A stretch of DNA of 64,000 nucleotides from Paraburkholderia sp. BL25I1N1 (GCF_003002025.1 NZ_PVZB01000031.1:1-64000); one strand, 5' to 3'; shown: positions 8,741 to 18,711, counted from the stretch's first letter. Notes: generated by a model not told the origin, from the sequence alone. Program-made: numbers and translations.

Positions 8741-9508
8741 TCAGGGCGTGACAACCTGATATTGAAAGTACTTTTTTGCGATCTTATCGAGCGTTCCATC
8801 CTTTTTCAACGAGGCAATCGCCTCATTGAGACGGACTTTCAGTACCTGATCTTGCTTGCGGACGCCGAAAGACACTCCACGGCCACTTATCTTCTCATCG
8901 AGCAGACCTGGACCAACAAAGGTAAAGCCTTTGCCTTCAGGCGTTTTCAGGAAACCATCCTCCGCGCTTTGCTGTGATTGCAAAGCAGCATCAATTCGGC
9001 CACCTGCCAAGTCCGAGAACACCGCGCTTTGACTCGGATATGTGACGATGATTGCGCCATTCGGTGCCCACTTCGCTTCTGCATAGAGTTGCTGAGTTCC
9101 GCCTTGCTGAACCCCGACGCGCTTGCCTTTGAGCGATTCTGCGTTCGGTAAGATATGACTGTCCGCGCGCGCCACCAGACGCATCGGGGTCGCGTAAATG
9201 ACAGATGTAAAATCAATTGCTTTTTCGCGCTGTGGGGTATCCCACATACCCGAATTGATAGCGTCGAACTTCTTCGCCATCAAGGCCGGAATGAGCCCAT
9301 CGAACGAATTTTCAACCCACATGCATTTTAGCTGCAGTCGCGCGCAAACGGCATTGCCGATATCAATATCGAAGCCTGTCAATTCCCCGCTTGGTAGCTT
9401 ATATTCAAACGGCGGATAGTCTGCCTCAATGCCGAAGCGCAGAGTATCTGTGGCAAACGCAGAAGACGCCAGCAAGCAAAGCACGGCGGAGGTCACCAGA
9501 TGTTTCAT
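8741..9508 (-). CDS. Amino-acid ABC transporter periplasmic binding protein
   Basis: 255 residues with signal peptide MKHLVTSAVLCLLASSAFA. Polar amino-acid binding family: LRFGIEADYPPFEYK, GFDIDIGNAVCARL, FDGLIPALMAKKFDAINSGM, GKRVGVQQGG. Clearly related to 6777-7547 but diverged. The ATG at 9508 has AAAGGAG upstream. It is the third gene of a minus-strand run PrpD (12077) - racemase-like (10570) - binding protein, with a 249-bp gap before it in which no clear promoter was seen. Confidence 0.9.
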   Translation of the reverse strand: MKHLVTSAVLCLLASSAFATDTLRFGIEADYPPFEYKLPSGELTGFDIDIGNAVCARLQLKCMWVENSFDGLIPALMAKKFDAINSGMWDTPQREKAIDFTSVIYATPMRLVARADSHILPNAESLKGKRVGVQQGGTQQLYAEAKWAPNGAIIVTYPSQSAVFSDLAGGRIDAALQSQQSAEDGFLKTPEGKGFTFVGPGLLDEKISGRGVSFGVRKQDQVLKVRLNEAIASLKKDGTLDKIAKKYFQYQVVTP

Positions 9509-9757
9509 CTCGGCTCCTTTATGGATCGATATTTACGGTTTGGTTAAGCTGATTCACTTAAAACAGGCTGCGTTTTGGAAGTGCTTTTGGCGCAATGTGA
9601 GCCGCGCAGGGACTAGAACAGGGGTACTTCTCATATCAGTGTCTCCGCCATTTATAATAAAAGATGCTGACTGCAATATCGGCTGTGATCAAACAGCCTC
9701 TGACTCAGACGAGCTGGACCTGATCGCTGCCGACTGCGCCAGATCCTCCGTGTGAGA

Positions 9758-10570
9758 CTACTCGAGAGCTGCTTTGGCGAAATGCAGAAGGTCGAGCACT
9801 GGAATAGAAGTCACCGCACGGATGGTCTTCCGGAAGTCCGGGACCAATGTGCATTCCAGCAGCAAAACGCCGACATCATTCAAGACCCCGTCTTTGCCGA
9901 ACGCCTTGATCAAACGCTCAGCTAACTGTTGGGCCATGCGCTCCTTGCTCCATCTGCATGGTTCTTGGTTGGCCCATGGATCTAAGCCCCAGCTCGCCCA
10001 ATCCGGTAGGTCGCAGATACTCACGCAGCGAAGACGTTCAAAGCCGGGCTGATCAGCGAGTAGAGGCACGAGTGGCGTGGCGTCCCAAGTGATAATTCCG
10101 ACCGGCTGATTGGTTATGCGCAGGGCAAGATCGAGAAACTCAAGCGCGCTGGTTAGCAGGGGCGTCGACGTCTGTCCGTAAAGGTGTTTGCGGGAGGCCC
10201 ACATATAGCCGCAATTGCCGATAATGAGGTCGGTGTGTCCATCGAGCCGCCGAGCCGCTTGAAGGATGCCACGGGCGGCCTCGGGAGTCGGAACCTTGTT
10301 GGATACGGCATCCGCACCCTCGGCGACGGTCTTGCGCAGCGGCACTGGCCACAATGTCGGGTCGTCCACCATGAACGGCATCACGACGGCGTTATAGGCG
10401 TTGTCCGACCGTTTATCGGGTAAGTCGTCGGGATCCAGCATGATGACCCCCAAAGACGGCCTCTTCTCATCGGAATTCGCTGTTTCCATCTCGCTGTTAT
10501 TGGGCTCGGGTCTGGACATTTTCACTTGATCCATGCGCTGAGTCGCTGATTCGACAACCATTTTTCTCAT
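9758..10570 (-). CDS. Asp/Glu-racemase-superfamily protein
   Basis: Up to 270 residues. The Asp/Glu racemase superfamily uses two cysteines as acid/base catalysts; here the candidates are Cys120 in IIGNCGYMWASR and Cys240 in LLLECTLVPDFRK. The region before GVIMLDP (residue 41) is long and polar, so translation may begin at an internal Met such as METANSDEKR. Substrate unknown. It lies 88 bp after the PrpD-like gene and before a binding protein, so it probably acts in the same uptake and breakdown route. Confidence 0.7.
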   Translation of the reverse strand: MRKMVVESATQRMDQVKMSRPEPNNSEMETANSDEKRPSLGVIMLDPDDLPDKRSDNAYNAVVMPFMVDDPTLWPVPLRKTVAEGADAVSNKVPTPEAARGILQAARRLDGHTDLIIGNCGYMWASRKHLYGQTSTPLLTSALEFLDLALRITNQPVGIITWDATPLVPLLADQPGFERLRCVSICDLPDWASWGLDPWANQEPCRWSKERMAQQLAERLIKAFGKDGVLNDVGVLLLECTLVPDFRKTIRAVTSIPVLDLLHFAKAALE

Positions 10571-10658
10571 GGCCAGAATCTAGCTATCTCAAAGTAAATT
10601 GAGCGGCGAGCTCCATGGCACCCGCCGCACTTATCTTTCGGACCACGCCGTTAAAGGC

Positions 10659-12077
10659 CTATTTGGCTACCGGTCTGGCCGTCACCTCGAGCAATGGCGC
10701 GATTTCGCCGTTCAGGAGACTTGCGAAAGCATGGAGCAAGTCTTCTTGCTCCCTGTGATCCAGTACATAGCGCGTTGCCATCCGGAACTTGCCCTTCAGT
10801 TCATCCACCGACATCGGCGCGTCCGGGCCATAGGGAGGCGTTACCCTGGGCGACGAGTACGTTCCTCTGGTGGTTACAACGTCTACGCTATTGAACTCAA
10901 AGTCCGGATGTGATCCTTCGTCCGGCTGCGGCAGGTGTTGATACGCGTAGGCATGTTGGGCGCTGAATTCGGCGTTCGGGACGATTTCAACCTTTTCGGC
11001 AAGCGCGCAAATATCTTCTCGACCGATCAACGACTCGTCGATTGGCATGAGCGCTTCGGCGCCCAACATAGCCATGACAGCGATGCAGAAGGGAATGCTG
11101 TACTGGATATCGGAGAGATTTTCTGGGCGCGTCTTGTTGGACAGCTTCAGCGCATATTCGAATATGTTGACCCTGATTGCGGTAATTTCAGCCGGCTTAA
11201 TGTCATGTTGGGAGACCAACGTTTCAAGTGCCTTGAGCGCGCCGTGGAAATGTCGGCATGTCGCGTACGGCTTGAAATAGTTCCCGTTAATCTTCATCTC
11301 CTCCTCACCTAACCCTCTGAGGATGCGCCGGGAGTTGTAAAAGGGTAAGTGATCGAAAATGTCGGCAAAGCCGATATGCCCCAGCTTGCCCAAGATCAAC
11401 GAGGAATAGCCCGCCACGGTGCTCCAAGGGAGCCCTTCCTGTACATCTCCTCCGAATTGGCGGGTGTATCCCGTAGCGATCAGATTAGGGCTATAAACGC
11501 CCGACAACGCCAGGCCGTTTGCCAGCTGTTCAGGAGAACGCTTGAGTAGCCAGCCCGCCGCAGCGGCCACACAGAAGCCGGTCCAGACGCCGGTCTGGCC
11601 GTGCTCAAGTGGCTGCCCGTGACTGCCACGTGCGGCCTTTATCCGGGTTCCGACCTCGTAGCCGACAACGATTGCAGCGAGGACGTCGTCTGCGGACGCT
11701 CCGGTCTCGGCGGCAAGAGCCAGGACCACGGGAATTACCGCTGCGGCCGGATGTCCCCAAGCCTCGATCTGCCCATCGTCCATATCGAGGAAAGCCGCAG
11801 CAGAACTGTTGGCAAAAATCGCACCGGCCGCGGTTGTACGTCTGCCGTCAAACCAGATGGCCACTTCTCCCTTCCCGAACAGATCGATGGTGGCCTCACG
11901 CGCCGCGACCACACTCGGCGAATGGAGCGCGGCGGCAGCAGCGGCCAGGGTGTCGAGGACACACAGTGCGGCGCGGTGCTTGTCCGCGCCGAAAATGTCG
12001 GCTGCCTTCAAGTTGCACACATAGCGGGCCAGGAGGCCGACTGTCGAAACCGTTGAAGCGGTTGAAGCTGTGGACAT
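10659..12077 (-). CDS. MmgE/PrpD-family protein (dehydratase/epimerase-like)
   Basis: 472 residues, normal length for MmgE/PrpD. The family includes 2-methylcitrate dehydratase, cis-aconitate decarboxylase and iminodisuccinate epimerase. Landmarks: LDTLAAAAAALHS, AFLDMDDGQIEAWGHPAAA, VGYEVGTRIKAARG, KPYATCRHFHGALKALE. The ATG at 12077 has GGAG about ten bases upstream. The exact reaction cannot be read from sequence. It is the first gene of the run ending at 8741, with a promoter and operator just upstream. A second, distant relative is at 30312-31766. Confidence 0.85.
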   Translation of the reverse strand: MSTASTASTVSTVGLLARYVCNLKAADIFGADKHRAALCVLDTLAAAAAALHSPSVVAAREATIDLFGKGEVAIWFDGRRTTAAGAIFANSSAAAFLDMDDGQIEAWGHPAAAVIPVVLALAAETGASADDVLAAIVVGYEVGTRIKAARGSHGQPLEHGQTGVWTGFCVAAAAGWLLKRSPEQLANGLALSGVYSPNLIATGYTRQFGGDVQEGLPWSTVAGYSSLILGKLGHIGFADIFDHLPFYNSRRILRGLGEEEMKINGNYFKPYATCRHFHGALKALETLVSQHDIKPAEITAIRVNIFEYALKLSNKTRPENLSDIQYSIPFCIAVMAMLGAEALMPIDESLIGREDICALAEKVEIVPNAEFSAQHAYAYQHLPQPDEGSHPDFEFNSVDVVTTRGTYSSPRVTPPYGPDAPMSVDELKGKFRMATRYVLDHREQEDLLHAFASLLNGEIAPLLEVTARPVAK

Positions 12078-12123
12078 TTCGTTGATTCTCCGTTGATAAC
12101 GCCTGCGCAAGAGCTTTCTTAAT

Positions 12124-12166
12124 ATGCCTAGTATGCCAACTATATCATCGACAATATTGCTGTCAA
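12124..12166 (-). promoter_or_regulatory. Candidate promoter and operator for the PrpD-like operon
   Basis: Minus-strand TTGACA (12166-12161), 16-base spacer, TATAGT (12144-12139). The palindrome, reading ATAC-TAG-GCAT on the minus strand (12134-12124), sits at the expected transcription start. Binding there should block initiation. Confidence 0.6.
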
Positions 12167-12358
12167 TAACTGCGTTGGTGCCCAGTTAGTGAAGCGGCCG
12201 ACGATGAAACAGCCACCCCGCGTCGTCGGGAAGGGCGTTGAAGGTTCCGGACCGCGCTTTTTTGGTTTCGAAGATGGCTTCCAGTCCAGACATCGAAGCG
12301 GCGAGGTAGGACGACATCGGCTAGTTACAGTAATTCGCAGAGTGCAGCAAATACTTAG

Positions 12359-13744
12359 TACTACAGCCGTAGATCTGGGTAAACTGGAGGCACACATCCT
12401 CGTCTTCGGTAGTGGCACTGCTGGGCGCGGTACTGGTGTCGGCGCCGCCATGCCGACCAGGACAACACGTACGCGATAGAGTGGGCGCCGCGCCACAGGA
12501 TGCGACAGAGCAGCCGGCGGATCTCCTGCACGCTGAGCGGCACCAAACCTTCAGGTGTTTTTTTTGCCGTGCACCCGCAGGGTGACGAGTACCGCATGGG
12601 CCAGCAGAGCCAGCGTGATGTGGCGATACCAGCCCTGCCATCGGCGCACCTCATACTGATCGAGTCCGCATTCGCCTTTGGTCGCCTCGAAGCCGGTCTC
12701 GATTTCCCACCTGCGGCCCGCCACGTTCACCAGGGTTTGCCGTGTGGCCTTGCTGCGCGGCGCGTATACGACGTAATACGCATGTTCGCGTTCCTCGTCC
12801 AGGCTGCGTCGCACCAGCAGGTAATGCCCGAAGCGACGCTCCTCTTCGGTGATCTGCAAGCGCTACAGCGGAGTCAGCGCCCAGTCATACAGGCGCTCGC
12901 CCTTGGCGCCGGCACCCGCTGACAGGCGGCGCCATGCCCTTGCCGGCAGGGCCTCGGCGATCCGGTCTGCCCGTACGTACTCTGGACCTTTCCACCATAG
13001 GGGTTCGTTCTTCGCAACGGCCAGCACGAAAGACTGGCCGCGCGACTCGAGCCACAGCCGCAGGTGACGGTCACCGCCGTAGACTTCATCCCCCGTGACC
13101 CAGCCGCACGGCACCCCTGCGTCCAGCGCCCGCTCAAGCATACGACGCGCAAGCTGTGGCTTCGTTGCGAATTCCACCGACCCGGGAATGCCCGCTGCCT
13201 CGCAGCGCACCCGGTCATCGGTCCACACCTTGGGTACATACAGTTCGCGGTCGATGAACGCACTGCCGCCACGACCGGCATAGCAGAGGAACACGCCGAT
13301 CTGGCTGTTCTCGATACGACCTGCCGTGCCACTGTACTGGCGTTGAACACCGGCCGAATGCTGTCCCTTCTTGAGGAAGCCGGTCTCGTCCACAATCAGC
13401 ACCGCGTCACGCTCGCCCAGTTCTTCCACTACATAGCTACGCAGCACATCGCGAGCGGCATCCGCGTCCCATTGCGCCCGCTCCAGCAGGTGCTGTACGC
13501 CATCGGGTGTCGCTTCGCCGATCCATTCGGCGAGTTGCCAGCCGTTCTTGCGCTCGACTGTACCCAGCAGGCCCTTCAGGTATGCGAGCGACCGCTGTCG
13601 GGGCTCCGGACGCCTGAACAGTTCCCCGAGCCGCTGGTGCAGTACCTCCAGTTCACGCTCCCACGCTTTTGCAGTCGAATGCATAGCCTTAACGTGTAGT
13701 AGTCCTTATTCATATAAGTATAATGAAAAATCTACGGCTGTAGT
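12359..13744 (-). mobile_element. IS701-like element A (defective)
   Basis: Bounded by perfect 16-bp inverted repeats TACTACAGCCGTAGAT at 12359-12374 and 13729-13744, and flanked by a 4-bp duplication TTAG (12355-12358 and 13745-13748), the YTAR-type target of IS701 elements. The right TTAG includes the first base of the neighbouring IS5 element, so A inserted after it. Confidence 0.92.
12361..13684 (-). pseudogene. IS701-type transposase with stop codon and frameshift
   Basis: From the ATG at 13684 the frame encodes a DDE transposase N-terminus and core (LIVDETGFLKKGQHSAGVQRQ, WVTGDEVYGGDRHLRLWLE). A TAG interrupts it after LYDWALTPL, near 12863. Homology resumes in frame (RRWEIETGFEATKGECGLDQ). 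A run of eight A on the coding strand (near 12555) shifts the frame before the last 60 residues. Two lesions make it non-functional. Confidence 0.88.
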
Positions 13745-13747
13745 ATT

Positions 13748-14538
13748 AGAAGCTGTTGCGAAATTAGTTAAACAGTGGCTTGAGACGTGTCCAGCAAATT
13801 AAGGCACAAGCCAGAGACAGGAAGGCTTCATGGATATGGGCATAACGTTCGTAGCGAATTTTCAGGCGTCGAAACGAGTGAAGCCATGCAATCGAACGCT
13901 CGACTGGCCAGCGCGTTTTGCCGAGACCACTTCCACGGGGCGAGCCAATTTGCGAGCACCGGCGTGATGCCGCGTTCTCTCAAACGTTGCCGATGTGGTT
14001 CGGAACTGTAGCCCCGGTCGCCCTGAACGATTTGTGGTTTATGCAAGGGGTGCCCCCGCTTGCCTCTGATGTGCGGAATTGCCTCAACCAGCGCATTGAG
14101 TTGGGTAATGTCGTGGCGGTTCGCTGCACTCAGGATGACCGCGAGCGGGATGCCTTGCGCGTCGACGATGAGGTGGTGTTTGCTGCCGAGCTTGCGCCGG
14201 TCCGTGGGATCCAGACGCCTGCTTCCTGCCATGCGACGAGCCGTCGCCAACAGGCAGTGCCTGAGCCGCACCCCATCTCCTGCGGCAGGAGATTCCCGCG
14301 ATGCCTGAGCGCAGTACGAACACGATGCCTGTCAGTACCGCGCGGTCGGGTGTTGGCTTGCGCCCCGCATATTGCCGATTGCGAGGTGCTCGCGCAGGCA
14401 GAAGTGGTTCGATGAGTGACCACAGTTCGTCGTCTATGAGTTCTTTAGGCATCGCTTCCTGTCAGGCAAAACAAGACAGAAAGTTAACACCAAGCCAGAA
14501 AAGTTAACAGCCCCAGAACTTAATTTCGCAACAGCTTC
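13748..14538 (-). mobile_element. IS5-family element (defective)
   Basis: Perfect 18-bp inverted repeats GAAGCTGTTGCGAAATTA at 13748-13765 and 14521-14538, with a TTA duplication on both sides (13745-13747, 14539-14541). The 791-bp length is short for the family, in line with an internal deletion in the transposase. Confidence 0.9.
13828..14452 (-). pseudogene. IS5-family transposase, internally deleted
   Basis: The N-terminus MPKELIDDELWSLIEPLLP and RAVLTGIVFVLRSGI is followed, in a second frame, by LLPQEMGCGSG and WQEAGVW. A third frame carries TDRRKLGSKHHLIVDAQG, GDRGYSSEPHRQRLRERGI and the end of the catalytic core. The stretch between WQEAGVW and the SKHHLIVD motif is too short, so part of the core is deleted, and the frames do not join. 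Confidence 0.82.
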
Positions 14539-14542
14539 TTAA

Positions 14543-16043
14543 TACTACTGTGTCACAAAGAAATATTTGCAGCGAAGCGATACCTGGTAGTATTGAATAA
14601 TACAGACTTCGGGCGATCGCGATGAGAGAAGATGTCGACGAATTTGACGCGTATCTGAATCATCTGGGGCAATCGTTAGGGCACGCCGATCGTCATGCCG
14701 GCCTCAAGGGTTACTGTTCAGGTCTGGTGTTGCCGCTGTCGCGCAAGAGCGTCGAGCCGATGGCCGCGCACATTGACCCGCTTCACGCGAGTGCGAAGCA
14801 CCAGTCACTCCACCACTTTGTGGCCAAGGCAGACTGGTCTGACCGTGCGGTCCTGCAGCAGGTACGCGAATGGGTGATGCCCGCATTAGACACACACGCT
14901 GCTGAAGAAAGCGGTTATTACTGGATTATTGACGACACCGGTTTTCCAAAGAAGGGGCGTCATTCGGTCGGGGTGGCACGTCAGTACTGTGGGCAGCTCG
15001 GAAAGCAAGACAAATGTCAGGTTGCAGTGAGCCTGTCGATCGCGACGCAACGCGGCAGCCTGCCGGTTGCCTGGCAACTGTATGTCCCCAAGGAATGGAT
15101 TGGGGACCGGGAACGTGCCTGTCGCGCTGGCATTCCCGACGATCTGGCTTTTCAGACCAAGCCACAGATTGCGCTGGCCCAGCTTCGCGAGGCTGTAGCA
15201 TCCGGCGTTGCGCCGGGCATCGTACTGGCCGACGCCGGGTATGGCGACGAAACCGCATTCCGGGATGGCGTAACTGAATTGGGTTTGTTGTACGCGGTAG
15301 GGATCCGGCCGGGCACCTCTGTATGGGCGCCAGGTACGGCGCCGCTTCCGCCCAAGCCCTGGAGCGGGCGCGGCAAGCCACCGAAATTGTTGCGCCGTGC
15401 GCCCGGCCATAAACCGCTCGTGGTGAAGGAACTAGCCATGCAATTACCCATGAACGCCTGGCAATCCGTAACCTGGCGGGAAGGCAGCAACGCAGCACTT
15501 TCCTCGCGCTTTGCCGCCGTACGGGTTCGTCCCGCACATCGCGACTATTGGCGAAGCACCGTTCGCGACGAAGAATGGTTGCTTGTTGAATGGCCTGATG
15601 GCGATACGGAGCCGCTCAAATATTTTCTCACTACTGCCCCCGGGGAGGCGACACTTGAGCAGCTTGTGTTCGTGACCAAAATGCGCTGGCGCATCGAGCG
15701 CGACTATCAGGACCTGAAACAGGAGTTCGGGCTCGGTCATTACGAAGGGCGAGGCTGGCGTGGCTTTCACCACCACGCCACACTGAGTATCGCCGCATAT
15801 GGGTTTCTGATGGCTCAGCGACTCAGAATGCGCTCGGATGAGCGCGATAAAAAAAACTTCCCCGAACGCGCGCTGCCTGCTCTTCCCCCGGATTACATCC
15901 CCCGGGGCAGTCCAGCGCGCTCAGCGTCACGTTCCTGATTCCATTTCCACGTTGCGCATCCTGCTTGGACTAAAGCTCATGCAACGATGGCATTCTTCCT
16001 GTACGGTAACAGACCGCGCAACTACTTATATGACACAGTAGTA
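14543..16043 (+). mobile_element. IS701-like element B (apparently intact)
   Basis: Inverted repeats TACTACTGTGTCA at 14543-14555 and 16031-16043, flanked by the 4-bp duplication TTAA (14539-14542 and 16044-16047). It carries one complete transposase gene. The duplication on its left is shared with the IS5 insertion, making B the oldest of the three nested elements. Confidence 0.92.
14622..15938 (+). CDS. IS701-family transposase
   Basis: 438 residues, full length for the family. Landmarks are KHQSLHHFVAKADWSD, YYWIIDDTGFPKKGRHSVGV (first catalytic Asp), GIVLADAGYGDETAFRDG (second Asp) and WRIERDYQDLKQEFGLGHYE (Glu), ending in FHHHATLSIAAYGFL. It reads through the element without a lesion, so this copy may be active. 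A fragment of a related gene lies at 8263-8462. Confidence 0.92.
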   Translation: MREDVDEFDAYLNHLGQSLGHADRHAGLKGYCSGLVLPLSRKSVEPMAAHIDPLHASAKHQSLHHFVAKADWSDRAVLQQVREWVMPALDTHAAEESGYYWIIDDTGFPKKGRHSVGVARQYCGQLGKQDKCQVAVSLSIATQRGSLPVAWQLYVPKEWIGDRERACRAGIPDDLAFQTKPQIALAQLREAVASGVAPGIVLADAGYGDETAFRDGVTELGLLYAVGIRPGTSVWAPGTAPLPPKPWSGRGKPPKLLRRAPGHKPLVVKELAMQLPMNAWQSVTWREGSNAALSSRFAAVRVRPAHRDYWRSTVRDEEWLLVEWPDGDTEPLKYFLTTAPGEATLEQLVFVTKMRWRIERDYQDLKQEFGLGHYEGRGWRGFHHHATLSIAAYGFLMAQRLRMRSDERDKKNFPERALPALPPDYIPRGSPARSASRS

Positions 16044-16296
16044 TTAAGATGTCGAATGAGAACTGTCCCACCGCTTCGCTCGGCTCGCGCTCTTTTCGCC
16101 TTGTCCCGGGAAACCCACATCTTGATTCGACGCGCGCGGAAGCTGCCCTGTGGTTTACAGGAGCCCATGCCGTGTAGCAACGTTGCGTGGCCCCACCAAA
16201 ATCTGCGTCTTTAAGCTATGCGATGGTGCGCGTCGGTAACTCCCCTAGCTCGTCCAAACCACTACCGTAGGGTACGGGGTGATTTTTTTCGATTAA

Positions 16297-17478
16297 TCAG
16301 GACGACAAGAATGTCAACATCCGCTCAATGTCGCGCCAAAGGTCCACGGGGCTTTCTAGTCCGATGCTGATGCGCAAGTAGATCGCATCCGGATTGTCAG
16401 ACCCGTAGTTGCGTAGACCATCAAGCGACATTGGCGCCAGGAGGCTACGAGTCCCCCCCCACGAGGCGCCAATGGCGAACAGCTCAAGAGAACCAAGTGC
16501 GCGGTCGACAAGAGAGGCGTCTCGCGACCGGAGCTCAATCGTAAAGACGCCCGTACTTCCATGGAAGTCTCGCCGCCAGAACTCGTGCCCCGGAGACTCG
16601 GGAAACGCGGGGTGAATGACGCGAGCGACGCTGCGGTGGCTGCTTAGCCGTTGGGCAAAGTCGAGCGCGATCGACCCTACATGTGCCAGACGCACAGGCA
16701 TGGTTTCGATGCCGCGCAAGGCGAGAGAGCAGTCATCTGGCGATACGCCTACCCCCAGGTTCGCCAGTTGCTCGCGCACTTTCACGTAAACATCCATCGA
16801 TGCAAAACTCAGCGCGCCAAGCAGCAAGTCCGAATGTCCGCCTACATACTTCGTTAGCGCTTCAGCGACGATGTCGACGCCAAAGGATAAAGGCTTGCAG
16901 AATAGCGAGGTTGCCCATGTGTTGTCGCAAGCTGTCAACGCGCCGCATTCCTTTGCAACTCGCACGATGGACCGCATGTCGCAGACCTCCATCGTGGTGG
17001 AACCGGGTGCCTCCATCCAAATAAGTTTGGTCTGGCCGCTTTTTACCAAATCACAAAGCGACTGCAAGTTCATGGGATCGTAAACATCAAACGCCACACC
17101 ATAGCGCGCTAGTACCTCCTGCGCGAACTGCTTGACGGGCGGATAGATGTTATCGGGAATAAGAACATGGTCGCCCTGGGAAAGCAGGGTCAGCATCACT
17201 ACGGTTATTGCAGCCTGCCCAGACGGTACCAGGACGGACCTAACGCCGCCCGCGAGTTGCGTGAGCTGGCCCTCGAGCGCCCGAGTTGTCGGGGTTCCCA
17301 TGAGACCGTAGCTGTATCCATCTGGGAATCGAAGGCCGCGTTCACGGTAGCTTTGTGCGTCCGGGAAAACAATCGTTGACGCGCGGTACACTGGCGTGGA
17401 AAAGCTCCGGAAGCCTTCTATCTGCGCCAGTTCCCTATGCACACACATTGTCGACGGTTCAAAAACCTGGTCAGTCAT
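16297..17478 (-). CDS. PLP-dependent transsulfuration-type enzyme (Cys/Met metabolism family)
   Basis: 393 residues, fold-type-I PLP enzyme of the cystathionine gamma-synthase / beta-lyase family. The PLP lysine is Lys210 in AEALTKYVGGHSDLL. Other landmarks: SVLVPSGQAAITVVML, LIWMEAPGSTTMEVCD and ACDNTWATSLFCKPL. The ATG at 17478 has AGGAAGTG just upstream. It is the last gene of a minus-strand run EutA-like (19644) - binding protein (18711) - this gene. Whether it does beta- or gamma-elimination, or handles a non-sulfur substrate, cannot be told from sequence. Confidence 0.85.
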   Translation of the reverse strand: MTDQVFEPSTMCVHRELAQIEGFRSFSTPVYRASTIVFPDAQSYRERGLRFPDGYSYGLMGTPTTRALEGQLTQLAGGVRSVLVPSGQAAITVVMLTLLSQGDHVLIPDNIYPPVKQFAQEVLARYGVAFDVYDPMNLQSLCDLVKSGQTKLIWMEAPGSTTMEVCDMRSIVRVAKECGALTACDNTWATSLFCKPLSFGVDIVAEALTKYVGGHSDLLLGALSFASMDVYVKVREQLANLGVGVSPDDCSLALRGIETMPVRLAHVGSIALDFAQRLSSHRSVARVIHPAFPESPGHEFWRRDFHGSTGVFTIELRSRDASLVDRALGSLELFAIGASWGGTRSLLAPMSLDGLRNYGSDNPDAIYLRISIGLESPVDLWRDIERMLTFLSS

Positions 17479-17823
17479 TTCACTTCCTACATGCGTCAAG
17501 AGAAAATTAGTGCACCGCTCCTCGAGCGGACTGTGGAGACTAGACGAAAAACCAGGCACCTTGCGAAGACATCGAGCAGGTCGCGCACCGGTTTCTGACG
17601 GCGTGTCCACGCTCCAGGAAATCGCAATTCGCGAAATTTGTCGCCCGCAGCGGACCCGGCTTCTCAAGAGTAGTCGCGTTGCCCGCGTGCAGCGCCTGGT
17701 TGCCGCACTCGCGGGCGATCGCAATCACGATGCGACGGCCGTTAGTCTCGATCTGCAACCGGCGAACTTGCTTACTAACGTTTGCAGATCGACCACTGCT
17801 AAAGCTGGCGGAAACCGGCCACA
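17479..17823. other. 345-bp intergenic stretch
   Basis: Between the transsulfuration-type gene and the binding-protein gene. It contains a minus-strand frame of about 94 codons without recognised homology or a good ribosome site. No promoter, operator or terminator is evident. Confidence 0.4.
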
Positions 17824-18711
17824 CTATCGGTAGAACTGCCCGCAGAAATCCTTCACCGTAAGGCCCTTCGGAGCCACGTCTTCCGCCGTGAGGCCATAGC
17901 TCAGCATGATCTTTTTGATGGTACCGTTGGACTCGTTCTGTGCCAGGCTTTTGTTGAACAGGTCGCGAAACTCAGTGTCTTCAGGCCGAAAGGCAATCCC
18001 GCCAGAGTCCTTCTTCTCTCGCCCATTCACGACGAGTCCTTTGAATGGCACAGCACGCTCCAGTCCACCGAGGTTGGGGTCTCTGAGGAGCCCGGCCACG
18101 GTTCCGCTGGACAGCAACAAGGCATCAATCCGGCCTCCCTGCAGAGCGGCGATACCAGCGGTATTGTCCTGATACATCTGAATGCGTTCTTTTGAAATAC
18201 CCGCCGCGACTGCATCGGCCGTTGTGGAGTCGCCACGAATATCGCCTACTCGAATCTGAGGATTCTTTGCGATTCCATCAAACCCATGGATATCCAAGGG
18301 ACTGTCCTTCTTCACCATAGCAGTGACGCCACTGGAGTCGACCGGATGGGAAAAGATAACTTGCTCACACCGCGCCGGCGTAATGTATAGGCCTGCGGCG
18401 ACAACGTCGATCCTTCTTGCCAGAAGACTGGGGATGAGAGCGCCCCAATCCATGACGACGAAATCAACTTTCTTAACCCCCATCGTACTGACCACTGCTT
18501 CAATCACGTCAGGATAGATGCCCGAAACTTCACCTGACTTACTGTCCACTCCCCAAGGCCACGTGTTTGCAATCCCGATCGTGAGCTCGCCCTCTTCAGA
18601 TACCTTTTTTTTCAGCGTCTGCGCGTTAGCAGCGGGCACCATCGTCGTTGTCGCAACTGCGAATGCCAGTCCGAGCATTACCATGCGCCGCTTCAAGTCT
18701 ATCGTCTTCAT
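17824..18711 (-). CDS. EhuB-like ABC transporter periplasmic binding protein
   Basis: 295 residues with a signal peptide (about residues 1-30, ending VPAANA). It belongs to the binding-protein group that includes the ectoine/hydroxyectoine binder EhuB: LTIGIANTWPWGVD, MDWGALIPSLLARRIDVVAA, GLYITPARCEQVIFS, then GGIAFRPEDTEFRDLFN near the end. Closest relatives in the window are 29380-30234 and the broken 23629-24519. It lies 120 bp after the EutA-like gene. Ligand inferred only at the level of small zwitterionic or cyclic amino-acid derivatives. Confidence 0.85.
   Translation of the reverse strand: MKTIDLKRRMVMLGLAFAVATTTMVPAANAQTLKKKVSEEGELTIGIANTWPWGVDSKSGEVSGIYPDVIEAVVSTMGVKKVDFVVMDWGALIPSLLARRIDVVAAGLYITPARCEQVIFSHPVDSSGVTAMVKKDSPLDIHGFDGIAKNPQIRVGDIRGDSTTADAVAAGISKERIQMYQDNTAGIAALQGGRIDALLLSSGTVAGLLRDPNLGGLERAVPFKGLVVNGREKKDSGGIAFRPEDTEFRDLFNKSLAQNESNGTIKKIMLSYGLTAEDVAPKGLTVKDFCGQFYR

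Noticed and set aside
17540..17824. A 94-codon minus-strand frame between the binding-protein and transsulfuration-type genes
   Set aside because: No family match and no convincing start; treated as intergenic.
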